Notes: generated by a model not told the origin, from the letters alone. A stretch of DNA of 8,032 bases from DATCSE01 sp036568605 (GCA_036568605.1 DATCSE010000299.1:1-8032); one strand, 5' to 3'; counted from the first letter of the stretch, positions 1 through 7,628 are shown. Translations and numbers: made by a program.

Positions 1-735
1 CAGCTCGAGAGCTTCTCGGCCTGGCACAACACCCTGTACGCGACGCAGAACAACGGCTTCGGCGGCACGGCCGCGCGCCTGGCCTTCAACTCGCCGCTGC
101 AGGTGCGCCACTTCGAGAACCTGGCCAAGATGGCCAAGGACGGCACCTTCGTCTACAAGGGCCGCAACAACACGCCCGACGCCGCCTTCCCCTCGGGCGA
201 GTGCGCGATGATGACCGGCTCCTCGGGCCTGTATGCGCGCGTGGCCAAGGACGCCAAGTTCAAGTACGGCATTTCCACCCTGCCCGTCTATCCCGACGTG
301 AAGGGCGCGCCGCAGAACACCGTGATCGGCGGCGCGAGCCTGTGGGTGATGGCCGGCAAGAAGCCCGACGAGTACAAGGGCGTGGCCGAGTTCTTCAAGT
401 TCCTGTCGAACGCCGAAGTCCAGTCCGCCAACCACAAGCGCACCGGCTACCTGCCGATCACGATGGCGGCCTTCCAGCTCACCGAGAAGTCGGGCTTCTA
501 CAAGGAGAAGCCCGGCACCGACGTCGCGGTGACGCAGATGATCCGCAAGACGACCGACAAGTCACGCGGCATCCGCCTCGGCAACTTCCTGCAGATCCGC
601 ACGATCATCGACGAGGAGACCGAGCAGATCTGGTCCGGCAAGAAGGAGCCCAAGGAAGCGCTCGAATCGGCGATCAAGCGCGGCAACGAGCAGCTGGAGC
701 GCTTCGAGAAGGCGACCAAGGCCTCGGCGCTCTGA
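1..735 (+). CDS. ugpB: UgpB, periplasmic sn-glycerol-3-phosphate-binding protein (5'-truncated by window edge)
   Basis: Solute-binding protein of the glycerol-3-phosphate / glycerophosphocholine ABC importer, acting in the periplasm. The reading frame is open from base 1, so only the C-terminal 244 residues are visible; the family is about 435-440 aa, so the signal peptide and N-terminal lobe lie to the left. The visible part follows Escherichia coli UgpB closely as I remember it. Landmarks in window residue numbers are the SSG of MMTGSSG (74-76), GGASLWVM (110-117), GYLPIT (149-154) and QIRTIIDEE (198-206). These segments include the serine, glycine, tyrosine and arginine positions reported to contact ligand in UgpB. 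Lysines are nearly all AAG and codon use is strongly biased, as expected for an abundant binding protein. It stops 18 bp before ugpA. The promoter, and any Pho box, would lie outside the window. Confidence 0.96.
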   Translation, partial: QLESFSAWHNTLYATQNNGFGGTAARLAFNSPLQVRHFENLAKMAKDGTFVYKGRNNTPDAAFPSGECAMMTGSSGLYARVAKDAKFKYGISTLPVYPDVKGAPQNTVIGGASLWVMAGKKPDEYKGVAEFFKFLSNAEVQSANHKRTGYLPITMAAFQLTEKSGFYKEKPGTDVAVTQMIRKTTDKSRGIRLGNFLQIRTIIDEETEQIWSGKKEPKEALESAIKRGNEQLERFEKATKASAL

Positions 736-753
736 CCTGACGCGCGTCGCCAC

Positions 754-1638
754 TTGGAAAAGCGCGTCCGCTTCCAGTCCGCGTGGTTGCCCTGGGCGCT
801 GCTCGCGCCCCAGTTCGCGATCATCGCGGTGTTCTTCTTCTGGCCCGCAGCCCAGGCGATCCTGCAGTCCATGCAGGTCGAGGACAGCTTCGGGCTGTCG
901 CGCCAATGGGCCGGACTGGAGAACTTCAAGGCGCTGTTCGCCGACCCGGCCTATGTCGAGTCGTTCAAGACCACCGCGATCTTCTCGGTGCTGGTGGCGG
1001 CGCTGGGCATCACGCTGTCGCTCATGCTCGCGGTCTTCGCGGACCGCGTGGTCCGCGGCGCGCTGTTCTACCGCACGATGCTGATCGTGCCGTACGCGGT
1101 CGCCCCGGCGGTCGCCGGCGTGCTGTGGGTGTTCATGTTCTCGCCGTCGCTCGGCGTGGTCTCGTACGGCCTCGCGAAGTTCTTCGGCTTCGATTGGAAC
1201 CACCTGCTCAACTCCGGCCATGCGATGGCGCTGATCGTCGCGGCCGCGGTGTGGAAGCAGATCTCCTACAACTTCTTGTTCTTCGTCGCGGGGCTGCAGT
1301 CGATTCCGCAGTCGCTGATCGAGGCGGCGTCCATCGACGGCGCGCGGCCGTGGCGCCGCTTCTGGACGATCCAGTTCCCGCTGCTGACGCCGACGACCTT
1401 CTTCCTGCTCGTGATCAACATGGTGTACGCGTTCTTTGACACCTTCGCGATCGTCGACGCCACCACCGCCGGCGGCCCCGGTCGCGACACCGTGATCCTG
1501 GTCTTCAAGGTCTACATCGACGGCATCAAGAACGGCGACATCGGCGGCTCGGCCGCGCAGTCGGTCGTGCTGATGCTGATCGTGGTGGCGCTGACGGTGC
1601 TGCAGTTCCGCTATGTCGAGAAAAAAGTGAGCTACTGA
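754..1638 (+). CDS. ugpA: UgpA, inner-membrane permease subunit of the glycerol-3-phosphate ABC transporter
   Basis: One of two channel-forming subunits (MalF/UgpA type) of UgpBAEC. The product is 294 aa, against 295 aa in E. coli, and is similar along its whole length. It has about six membrane segments (roughly residues 12-33, 75-98, 107-130, 150-175, 205-230, 265-285). The cytoplasmic EAA loop that docks on the ATPase starts at residue 190 with EAASIDGA. The stretch WKQISYNFLFF before it is typical of UgpA. The start is a TTG at 754: the family N-terminus (basic residues, then WLPW) begins there, and the next in-frame ATG falls inside the protein. No good Shine-Dalgarno precedes the TTG, and ugpB ends only 18 bp upstream, so translation probably depends on coupling. 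The stop codon shares its final A with the start of ugpE. Confidence 0.96.
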   Translation: MEKRVRFQSAWLPWALLAPQFAIIAVFFFWPAAQAILQSMQVEDSFGLSRQWAGLENFKALFADPAYVESFKTTAIFSVLVAALGITLSLMLAVFADRVVRGALFYRTMLIVPYAVAPAVAGVLWVFMFSPSLGVVSYGLAKFFGFDWNHLLNSGHAMALIVAAAVWKQISYNFLFFVAGLQSIPQSLIEAASIDGARPWRRFWTIQFPLLTPTTFFLLVINMVYAFFDTFAIVDATTAGGPGRDTVILVFKVYIDGIKNGDIGGSAAQSVVLMLIVVALTVLQFRYVEKKVSY

Positions 1639-2489
1639 TGGTCGAGCGCCGCCCTGCTCTGGCGATCCTGGCCCACGTCGTGATGATCCTCGGCGTGATG
1701 ATCGTGGTTTTTCCGATCTACCTCGCGTTCGTCGCGTCGACCCACACCGCGCGGGAGATCGTGCAGGCGCCGATGCCGCTCCTGCCCGGCGAACACTTCT
1801 GGGAGAACTACGTCGCCGCGCTGACCGGCCACGGCGGCGGCGCCGGCTCCAACGCGCCGGTCGGCCGCATGATGTGGATCAGCCTGGCCACGGCGCTGGC
1901 GATCGCGATCGGCAAGATCGCGGTATCGCTGCTGTCGGCATTCGCGCTCGTGTACTTCCGCTTCCCGTTGCGCGGGCTGTTCTTCTGGGCGATCTTCGTC
2001 ACGCTGATGCTGCCGGTCGAGGTGCGCATCCTGCCGACCTACAAGGTCATCTCCGACCTCAGCATGCTCAACAGCTATGCCGGTCTGACGATCCCGCTGA
2101 TCGCATCGGCGACCGCGACCTTTTTGTTTCGCCAGTTCTTCCTGACCGTGCCGGAGGAGCTCGTCGAGGCCGCGCGCATCGACGGCGCCGGCCCGATGCG
2201 CTTCTTCAAGGACATCCTCGTGCCGCTGTCGAAGACCTCGATCGCGGCACTGTTCGTGATCCAGTTCATCTACGGCTGGAACCAGTACCTGTGGCCGCTG
2301 CTCGCCGCGACGAGCGAGGACATGTACCCGGTGGTCGTCGGCATCAAGCGCATGATCGCCGGCGGCGACTCCGGCAACGAATGGAACATCGTGATGGCCA
2401 CCGCGATCATGGCGATGGTGCCGCCGGCGATCGTCGTGATGCTGATGCAGCGGTGGTTCGTCAAGGGCCTTGTCGACACTGAAAAATGA
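1638..2489 (+). CDS. ugpE: UgpE, inner-membrane permease subunit of the glycerol-3-phosphate ABC transporter
   Basis: The second channel subunit (MalG type), partner of UgpA. It is 283 aa (E. coli UgpE is 281 aa) with near-identical blocks such as FRFPLR, TLMLPVEVRI, SATATFLFRQFF and FIYGWNQYLWPLL. There are about six hydrophobic segments. The EAA loop EAARIDGAGPM starts at residue 177, and the C-terminus ends in the family-typical GLVDTEK. The ATG at 1638 overlaps the ugpA stop as TGATG, a classic translational coupling junction that supports equimolar UgpA and UgpE. Downstream the operon is interrupted by a 142-bp non-coding gap before ugpC, the only sizeable gap in the cluster. Confidence 0.97.
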   Translation: MVERRPALAILAHVVMILGVMIVVFPIYLAFVASTHTAREIVQAPMPLLPGEHFWENYVAALTGHGGGAGSNAPVGRMMWISLATALAIAIGKIAVSLLSAFALVYFRFPLRGLFFWAIFVTLMLPVEVRILPTYKVISDLSMLNSYAGLTIPLIASATATFLFRQFFLTVPEELVEAARIDGAGPMRFFKDILVPLSKTSIAALFVIQFIYGWNQYLWPLLAATSEDMYPVVVGIKRMIAGGDSGNEWNIVMATAIMAMVPPAIVVMLMQRWFVKGLVDTEK

Positions 2490-2490
2490 G

Positions 2491-2566
2491 CCCACCCCCG
2501 AAGCGCCTTCGGCGCTCCCCCTCCAGGGGGCGCCGCCAGCGGCCCGGCGAGGCCGGTTCCGCGGCG
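2491..2566. repeat. REP-like palindromic intergenic element between ugpE and ugpC
   Basis: Directly visible are three consecutive GC-rich hairpins. Positions 2502-2516 have 6-bp arms AGCGCC/GGCGCT around TTC. Positions 2517-2530 have arms CCCCCT/AGGGGG around CC. Positions 2531-2566 have outer arms CGCCGC/GCGGCG enclosing an inner CCGGC/GCCGG stem (2544-2556). The element starts just after the ugpE stop and lies wholly in the gap before ugpC. I recall very similar GC-rich palindromic sequences beginning CCCACCCCCGAAGCGC between genes in many Burkholderiales, so I infer a dispersed repeat; only one copy is in this window. There is no T-tract, so it is not a standard terminator. In an operon it could stabilise the upstream mRNA or lower ugpC expression. 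Confidence 0.65.
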
Positions 2567-2631
2567 ACCGCTTGGCTGCGCGGCTGAACGCGCCCGTGGA
2601 CGCGCACAGCGGCAAAAATCTGAGAAGCAAC

Positions 2632-3708
<1,077 letters not shown>

Positions 3709-3730
3709 ACCAGTGCGCGATGATCGCGGG

Positions 3731-4501
3731 ATGACGACGAGCACCACGATGACGAGCTGGCCCTACCCGCTGTGGATCGCGCATCGCGGCGCCGGCAGGC
3801 TCGCGCCGGAAAACACGCTGGCCGCGTTCCGGGTCGGCGCGAGCCATGGCTTTCGTGCGTTCGAGTGCGACATCAAGCTCAGCGCCGACGGCGTGCCGTT
3901 CCTGCTGCACGACGCGACGCTGCAGCGCACGAGCTCGGGCCGCGGCATCGCCGGCGAGCGGCCGTGGAGCGAGCTGGCGCGGCTCGATGCGGGCGGCTGG
4001 CACAGCCGCGCGTTCGCCGGCGAACCGCCGGCCAGCCTGGAGGCCATCGCAACGTTCTGCCGACGCAACGGCCATGCGCTGAACATCGAGATCAAGCCGA
4101 CGCCAGGCACCGGCGAGCACACCGGTCAGCGCGTCGCGCTCGAAGCGGCTCGGCTCTGGTCCGGCGCCGCGACGCCGCCGCTGCTGAGCTCGTTCGAGCC
4201 GGCGGCGCTGAAAGCGGCGCGCGACGCGGTGCCGACACTGCCGCGCGCACTGCTGCTCGACACGCTGCGCCCGGGCTGGTTCGACGAGGCGCAGGCGCTA
4301 GGCTGCGTCGCGGTCGTCACGAACTACTCGGTGATGGACGCCGACGTGCTGGCGCGCCTGCGCGGCAGCGGGCTGCGCGCGCTGGTCTACACGGTCAATG
4401 ACCCGGCCGAAGCGCTGCGGCTGGTCGGGCTCGGCATCGACGGGATCATCACCGATGCGGTCGACCGCTTCGCGCCGGTCAGCGCTGGCCTGCACGACTG
4501 A
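3731..4501 (+). CDS. ugpQ: UgpQ, cytoplasmic glycerophosphodiester phosphodiesterase
   Basis: Hydrolyses glycerophosphodiesters to sn-glycerol-3-phosphate and the alcohol, using substrates brought in by UgpBAEC. It is 256 aa with no signal peptide, consistent with the cytoplasmic UgpQ rather than the periplasmic GlpQ. GDPD hallmarks: the HR pair in AHRGAG (H18, R19), PENT (26-29), metal-site acidic residues in FECDIKLSADG (E45, D47), general acid/base H60 in LLHD, and the NIEIKPT strand (E120, K122). Similarity to E. coli UgpQ extends over the whole length, including LLSSFE and VYTVN. Start choice: ATG 3731 is used; ATG 3749 is an equal candidate because its product (MTSWPYPLW) aligns better with the E. 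coli N-terminus (MSNWPYP). Neither has a strong Shine-Dalgarno. It is the last gene of the operon. Confidence 0.95.
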   Translation: MTTSTTMTSWPYPLWIAHRGAGRLAPENTLAAFRVGASHGFRAFECDIKLSADGVPFLLHDATLQRTSSGRGIAGERPWSELARLDAGGWHSRAFAGEPPASLEAIATFCRRNGHALNIEIKPTPGTGEHTGQRVALEAARLWSGAATPPLLSSFEPAALKAARDAVPTLPRALLLDTLRPGWFDEAQALGCVAVVTNYSVMDADVLARLRGSGLRALVYTVNDPAEALRLVGLGIDGIITDAVDRFAPVSAGLHD

Positions 4502-4557
4502 ACTGGAGCGTTGTCGCGACGGCACGCCCACCCCGAGTCGCGGGATGGTCGGAACGC

Positions 4558-4580
4558 GGCCGATCCGAGAGGATACGGCC
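4558..4580. other. Stem-loop between ugpQ and the PEP-CTERM gene
   Basis: Arms GGCCG+ATCC (4558-4566) and GGAT+CGGCC (4571-4580) form nine base pairs with one bulged A (4575) around a GAGA loop, a GNRA-type tetraloop on the + strand. It lies 57 bp after the ugpQ stop and 24 bp before the next start codon. No run of T follows, so it is not a convincing rho-independent terminator. It may mark the 3' end of the ugp transcript or act in the leader of the next gene. A weak TACAAA (4584-4589) just after it resembles a -10 box but has no matching -35. Confidence 0.4.
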
Positions 4581-4603
4581 CGTTACAAATACCCCTGACC
4601 TTC

Positions 4604-5209
4604 ATGCGCACGCTCCTGATCAGTGCCCTGCTGGCGGCTCCGCTCGCCGCATCGGCCGGCCCCAATCTGCTGCAAAACGGCAGCTTCGAAGACACGGCCC
4701 AGGCCAACGGCACCTGGAGCACCTACGCCGCCATCCCCGGGTGGACGGCCAACCCAGCGGTCGAGATCCGCGACAACGTCGCTGGCACCGCGAAGGACGG
4801 TACCAACTACGCCGAGCTCGATGCCTATTCGAACGGCTCGATCAGCCAGTCGTTCGCGACGATCGTGGGTGCCGCCTATGACCTGAGCTTCTGGTACTCG
4901 AACCGCACGAACACCGCGGCAAGCACCAACGGCCTGAGCTTCAACGTGGGCAGCGGATGGCTCGCCGCACCGCTGCTGCCGGTCAACAACAGCGGCAACA
5001 ACCAGTGGTCGCAGGGGACCTACAGCTTCATCGCCAACAGCACGCTGACGACGCTGAGCTTCCTGGGCACCGGCACCAGCGATTCGTACGGCACGTCGCT
5101 GGATGCAGTCAGTGTCGTCGCCGCAGTGCCCGAGCCGAGCACCTACGCGATGATGCTCGGTGGGCTGGGAGCCGTGGTCTTCATCGGGCGGCGCCGCCGG
5201 CAGCCATGA
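4604..5209 (+). CDS. Secreted PEP-CTERM sorting domain protein, function unknown
   Basis: A 201-aa exported protein. Residues 1-18 form a signal peptide (MRT, then an Ala/Leu-rich core, likely cut after ASA). The mature region opens with NLLQNGSFED, an N-terminal strand motif common in jelly-roll (CBM/DUF642-like) secreted proteins, and is rich in Asn, Ser, Thr and Gly. Residues 175-201 are a textbook PEP-CTERM tail: VPEPST, a short hydrophobic helix, then RRRR. In the known system an exosortase (EpsH/XrtA type) recognises this tail and removes or transfers it; no exosortase is in the window. ATG 4604 is chosen because the signal peptide starts there; no Shine-Dalgarno is visible. An upstream in-frame TTG at 4511 would bury the signal peptide behind 31 residues. 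A strong terminator follows. No enzymatic function can be assigned. Confidence 0.93.
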   Translation: MRTLLISALLAAPLAASAGPNLLQNGSFEDTAQANGTWSTYAAIPGWTANPAVEIRDNVAGTAKDGTNYAELDAYSNGSISQSFATIVGAAYDLSFWYSNRTNTAASTNGLSFNVGSGWLAAPLLPVNNSGNNQWSQGTYSFIANSTLTTLSFLGTGTSDSYGTSLDAVSVVAAVPEPSTYAMMLGGLGAVVFIGRRRRQP

Positions 5210-5243
5210 CCCGCGGCGCCGGTTAGCCACCGGCCGCAAGACG

Positions 5244-5270
5244 AACGCCTCGGTCTGCCGAGGCGTTTTT
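5244..5270 (+). terminator. Rho-independent terminator after the PEP-CTERM gene
   Basis: A perfect 10-bp inverted repeat, AACGCCTCGG (5244-5253) and CCGAGGCGTT (5258-5267), around TCTG, running into TTTTT (5266-5270). It sits 34 bp after the PEP-CTERM stop. The T-tract is on the + strand side, so it mainly ends that transcript. The AAAAA on the other face gives only a short U-run for the convergent acetyltransferase message, so bidirectional action is possible but weaker. Confidence 0.92.
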
Positions 5271-5286
5271 CATGATGGGGCGGACG

Positions 5287-5892
5287 TCAGGCGAGGGCAT
5301 CGGCCGCCTCTTCGATGCCGCGCACCCGTGCATAGACCCGCGTGTCGCGCGGCTCGCCCTGCGGCGTCAGACTGTCCTGGCGCAGGATGCCCTCGAGCGT
5401 GAAACCCAGCCGTTCGGCGACGCGCCAGCTGGCCGCGTTGTGATCGTCCATCCGCACTTCGACGCGGCGCGCGGCGAGGCGATCGAACGCCATGCGCAGC
5501 AGCGAGCGCGCCGCCTCGGTGATGTAGCCCTGCCGCTGGCACGACGTGCGGCACCAGTAGCCGATCTCGAAGCGGCGCACGTCCCAGGCGATACGGTGCA
5601 GCCCGGTGCCGCCGATGTAGCGCCCTTCACCGCCGGCGGCGTCGCGCTCGAAGATCCAGTACGGCAGGTCCTCGCGCAGCCGGAAACGCGCCTGGTTGCG
5701 CCGGCACAGCGCCTCCGATTCGTCGAGGCCGGGCGCGGCCTGGGCCCACGGCATGTACGGGCCCAGCTCGGCCAGCGATTCGCGCACCGCCTCGTTGACC
5801 ATCGCCCCGTCGCCCGGCTGCGGGCAGCGCAGGATCAGGCGTTCGGTTTCCAGGCGTTCGGGCACGGCGATCAGCAGCGGGTCCATCGTCAC
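5287..5892 (-). CDS. GNAT N-acetyltransferase, RimJ/RimL-like
   Basis: Predicted acetyl-CoA-dependent acetyltransferase of the RimJ/RimL (Acetyltransf_3) group, about 201 aa and cytoplasmic. The N-terminus has the usual LETERLILR strand. GGTGLHRI and FEIGYW are the central beta strands. The acetyl-CoA loop (motif A) appears as CQRQGYITEA near residues 118-127, in the position of the family Q/R-x-x-G-x-G/A, and is followed by the HNAASWRVAERLGF motif B region typical of RimJ/RimL enzymes. Substrate is unknown: ribosomal protein N-termini, small amines or an antibiotic are all possible. Start: AAGGAG sits 6 nt before a GTG at 5892; an ATG at 5898 directly abuts the AAGGAG and another ATG lies at 5886, so the true start may be any of the three. 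It follows the MFS gene by 29 bp on the same strand, suggesting an operon. Confidence 0.9.
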   Translation of the reverse strand: MTMDPLLIAVPERLETERLILRCPQPGDGAMVNEAVRESLAELGPYMPWAQAAPGLDESEALCRRNQARFRLREDLPYWIFERDAAGGEGRYIGGTGLHRIAWDVRRFEIGYWCRTSCQRQGYITEAARSLLRMAFDRLAARRVEVRMDDHNAASWRVAERLGFTLEGILRQDSLTPQGEPRDTRVYARVRGIEEAADALA

Positions 5893-5921
5893 GCTCATCT
5901 CCTTCGATCAGGCTAGTTTCG

Positions 5922-7295
5922 TCATGTCGTCTCGACCGCCGGCACCGGCCGGTGCACGCTGGCATCGGCGCCCAGCCAATCGTCGACGCGCTCGGGCTGC
6001 GGCAGCTCGCGGACGCTGCGAATTACCGCAGCGCGCCAGGCGATCAGCGCCAGCAGCAGCGCACTCGCCCCGGCGAAGCCGAGGGCCCAACGCAGCCCGA
6101 TGTGCTCGCCGAGCCAGCCGCCGATCAGCGCGCCCGGACCGGCCGGGATCAGGATCAGCCAGCGCATCGTGCTGGTCATGCGGCCCAGCAGCGGCTCGGG
6201 CGTGACCGCCTGGCGCAGTGCGAGGAAGTTGATGAACACCAGCACCGCGCCGCTCGAGAACAGCATCAGCATCGCGGCGAACGCCGCAATGCCCCAGGCG
6301 TTTGCCGGCGCGAGTGCGAGCAACGTCCAGCCCAGCCCGCACACCGCAATGCCCACCACCAGGCACGGCCCCGGTCCGATGCGCCGGCTGATCCGGCTGC
6401 CGAACACGCTCGCGGCGATCGTGCCCAGGCCCATCCCCATGTAGCTCAGGCCCACTGCCTGCTCCGACAAGCCCAGCGTGCGCGTTGCGAACAGGATCTG
6501 CACGACCACCGCCGCGTTGTGGCACATCTGCCAGATGCCGACCGCGAGCGCGAGCGCCACCAGCAAGCGATTCCGCGCGACGAAGCGCACGCCGGCCTTC
6601 AGGTCGTTGAAGAAGTGTGCGTCCGCGCGCGGGCGGCGTTCCTCGTGGATCACGATGCCGCGCAGGATCAGCGCCGAGACGATCAGCAGCGTCGCGTCGA
6701 CCAGCAACGCCAGCGGCGCGCCGACCACCTTGATCAGCGCACCGGCGAATGCCGGCCCGGCGACCTCGGCGCCCGAGTTCGCGAGCGCGTTCTTCGCATG
6801 CGCCTCGACCAGCCGCTCGCGCGCGACCACCTGGGTCAGCACGATCTGCGCGGCGCTGCCGGCGGTCGTGTAGATCGTGCCCAGACAGAACGCCCCGACA
6901 TACAGCCAGCCCATCGCCAGCCGGTCCAGCCACCAGGCCAGCGGCACGCTCGCGACGATCAGCGCCATCGTGCTCTCGCCGGCGATGTAGACCGGCAGCT
7001 TGCGCACTCGGTCCAGCCAGACGCCCGAGGGCAGCGAGAACAGCACGAACGGCAGGATCTCCATCGTCGTCAGCAGGCCCATCTGCGTCGGCGTCGCGTG
7101 CAGCAGCACCGCCGCGGTCAGCGGCACCGCGAGCATCGTGACCTGCCCGCCGAAGGAGCTGATCAGGATCGAGCTCCAGAGGCGGCGGTAGGTGACCTGC
7201 CGCAGCAGGTCATCGGGGGAGAGCAATCCGGCCAGCAGGGCGGCGATGCGCGATCGCACCGCCTGTTTCATCGGTCTCAGCCAACCATGCAACAC
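5922..7295 (-). CDS. MFS transporter, MFS_3 / EntS-like exporter family
   Basis: Inner-membrane proton-coupled exporter of about 457 aa with around 12 hydrophobic segments split by a cytoplasmic loop (EERRPRADAHFFNDLKAG). The N-terminal pattern (YRRLWSSILISSFGGQVTML, then LLTTMEILPFVLFSLPSG and the motif-A-like GVWLDRVRK) matches the MFS_3 'transmembrane secretion effector' family, which includes the enterobactin exporter EntS and macrolide exporters. The substrate cannot be read from sequence. Start: GTG 7295 is chosen because a GAGGTG Shine-Dalgarno (7306-7301) lies 5 nt upstream; ATG 7271, eight codons later, has no comparable site. The same frame is open far upstream to about 7985, but that extension is Arg/Pro-rich shadow. 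It is followed by the GNAT gene 29 bp away. The long structured leader upstream suggests post-initiation control. Confidence 0.92.
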   Translation of the reverse strand: MLHGWLRPMKQAVRSRIAALLAGLLSPDDLLRQVTYRRLWSSILISSFGGQVTMLAVPLTAAVLLHATPTQMGLLTTMEILPFVLFSLPSGVWLDRVRKLPVYIAGESTMALIVASVPLAWWLDRLAMGWLYVGAFCLGTIYTTAGSAAQIVLTQVVARERLVEAHAKNALANSGAEVAGPAFAGALIKVVGAPLALLVDATLLIVSALILRGIVIHEERRPRADAHFFNDLKAGVRFVARNRLLVALALAVGIWQMCHNAAVVVQILFATRTLGLSEQAVGLSYMGMGLGTIAASVFGSRISRRIGPGPCLVVGIAVCGLGWTLLALAPANAWGIAAFAAMLMLFSSGAVLVFINFLALRQAVTPEPLLGRMTSTMRWLILIPAGPGALIGGWLGEHIGLRWALGFAGASALLLALIAWRAAVIRSVRELPQPERVDDWLGADASVHRPVPAVETT

Positions 7296-7300
7296 GGCGG

Positions 7301-7306
7301 CACCTC
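7301..7306 (-). promoter_or_regulatory. Ribosome binding site deciding the MFS start
   Basis: On the minus strand GAGGTG, complementary to the 3' end of 16S rRNA, sits 5 nt before GTG 7295, within a purine-rich run. No similar site precedes the downstream ATG at 7271, so this decides the start call. Confidence 0.75.
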
Positions 7307-7345
7307 TTCTTTCTTCTGTCGGCACAGCGCTTTGTGAGCGCCGTG

Positions 7346-7433
7346 GGGCCCGAGTCGGACCCAGGGGGCAGCGGAAGCAAAGACGAAGGGGTCCGATCGA
7401 CTCTTCCGCTGATCTCTCAGCGGAAGCTTCGTC
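7346..7433 (-). promoter_or_regulatory. Structured, possibly switching mRNA leader of the MFS gene
   Basis: Read on the minus strand. Segment 1, CTTCCGCTGA (7426-7417), pairs perfectly over 10 bp with segment 2, TCAGCGGAAG (7412-7403), around a GAGA (GNRA) loop. Segment 3, GCTTCCGCTG (7378-7369), repeats segment 1 and could instead pair with segment 2 over 9 bp around a 25-nt loop. GACGAAG (7433-7427) can pair with CTTCGTC (7388-7382), extending the 1:2 hairpin across a 14-nt bulge. TCGGACCC (7396-7389) is complementary to GGGTCCGA (7362-7355), whose GGGTCC can instead close a short hairpin with GGGCCC (7351-7346). Mutually exclusive pairings of this sort are typical of attenuators and riboswitches. 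I do not recognise a known riboswitch class. Function is inference; the pairings are seen. Confidence 0.45.
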
Positions 7434-7456
7434 GGTCGAAGCGGGCCGAGAGGGCT

Positions 7457-7597
7457 CTAGGGATTCGTGCGCGGCGAGCGGCGTCGCGCGATCGCTGCCA
7501 GGCCGAGGACGGCGCAGTTCGCCCAGCCCAAGCCGGCCAGCCCGAACCCACGCGCGACGCCGGCGGCGTCGTGGGGTTGGATGGCGAGGCGTTTCAT
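7457..7597 (-). CDS. Possible small ORF (46 aa, hydrophobic centre) in the MFS leader
   Basis: An ATG at 7597 opens a 46-codon frame ending in TAG at 7457, about 30 nt upstream of the first leader stem-loop. The product starts MKRLAIQPHD, has a Gly/Ala/Leu-rich centre (about residues 14-36) that could span a membrane once, and ends with ARRRSPRTNP. There is no visible Shine-Dalgarno (the ATG follows a C-rich stretch), and I do not recognise the protein. It lies about 25 nt downstream of a candidate minus-strand promoter, so it could be a leader peptide or a small membrane protein. In DNA this GC-rich, open frames of this length are common by chance, so confidence is low. Confidence 0.2.
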   Translation of the reverse strand: MKRLAIQPHDAAGVARGFGLAGLGWANCAVLGLAAIARRRSPRTNP

Positions 7598-7628
7598 TGG
7601 GGGCGGGCGGATGGCAAATCGAGCGGCG

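Noticed and set aside
4519..4535. GGCAC-containing stretch considered as a sigma-54 promoter for the PEP-CTERM gene
   Set aside because: The GC dinucleotide expected ten bases after the GG is absent, so the -24/-12 pattern fails.
5272..5916. 214-codon + strand open frame opposite the GNAT gene
   Set aside because: It is a mirror of the acetyltransferase frame, with no recognisable motif. The minus-strand frame has a full GNAT pattern and a ribosome site.
5952..7337. 461-codon + strand open frame opposite the MFS gene
   Set aside because: The translation is Gln/Arg/His-rich with no domain. The opposite strand encodes a clear 12-segment MFS protein.
7403..7426. The 10-bp perfect hairpin considered as a rho-independent terminator
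   Set aside because: Neither strand has a T-tract after the stem (the minus strand continues AGTCG, the + strand CTTCG), so a regulatory leader structure is a better reading.
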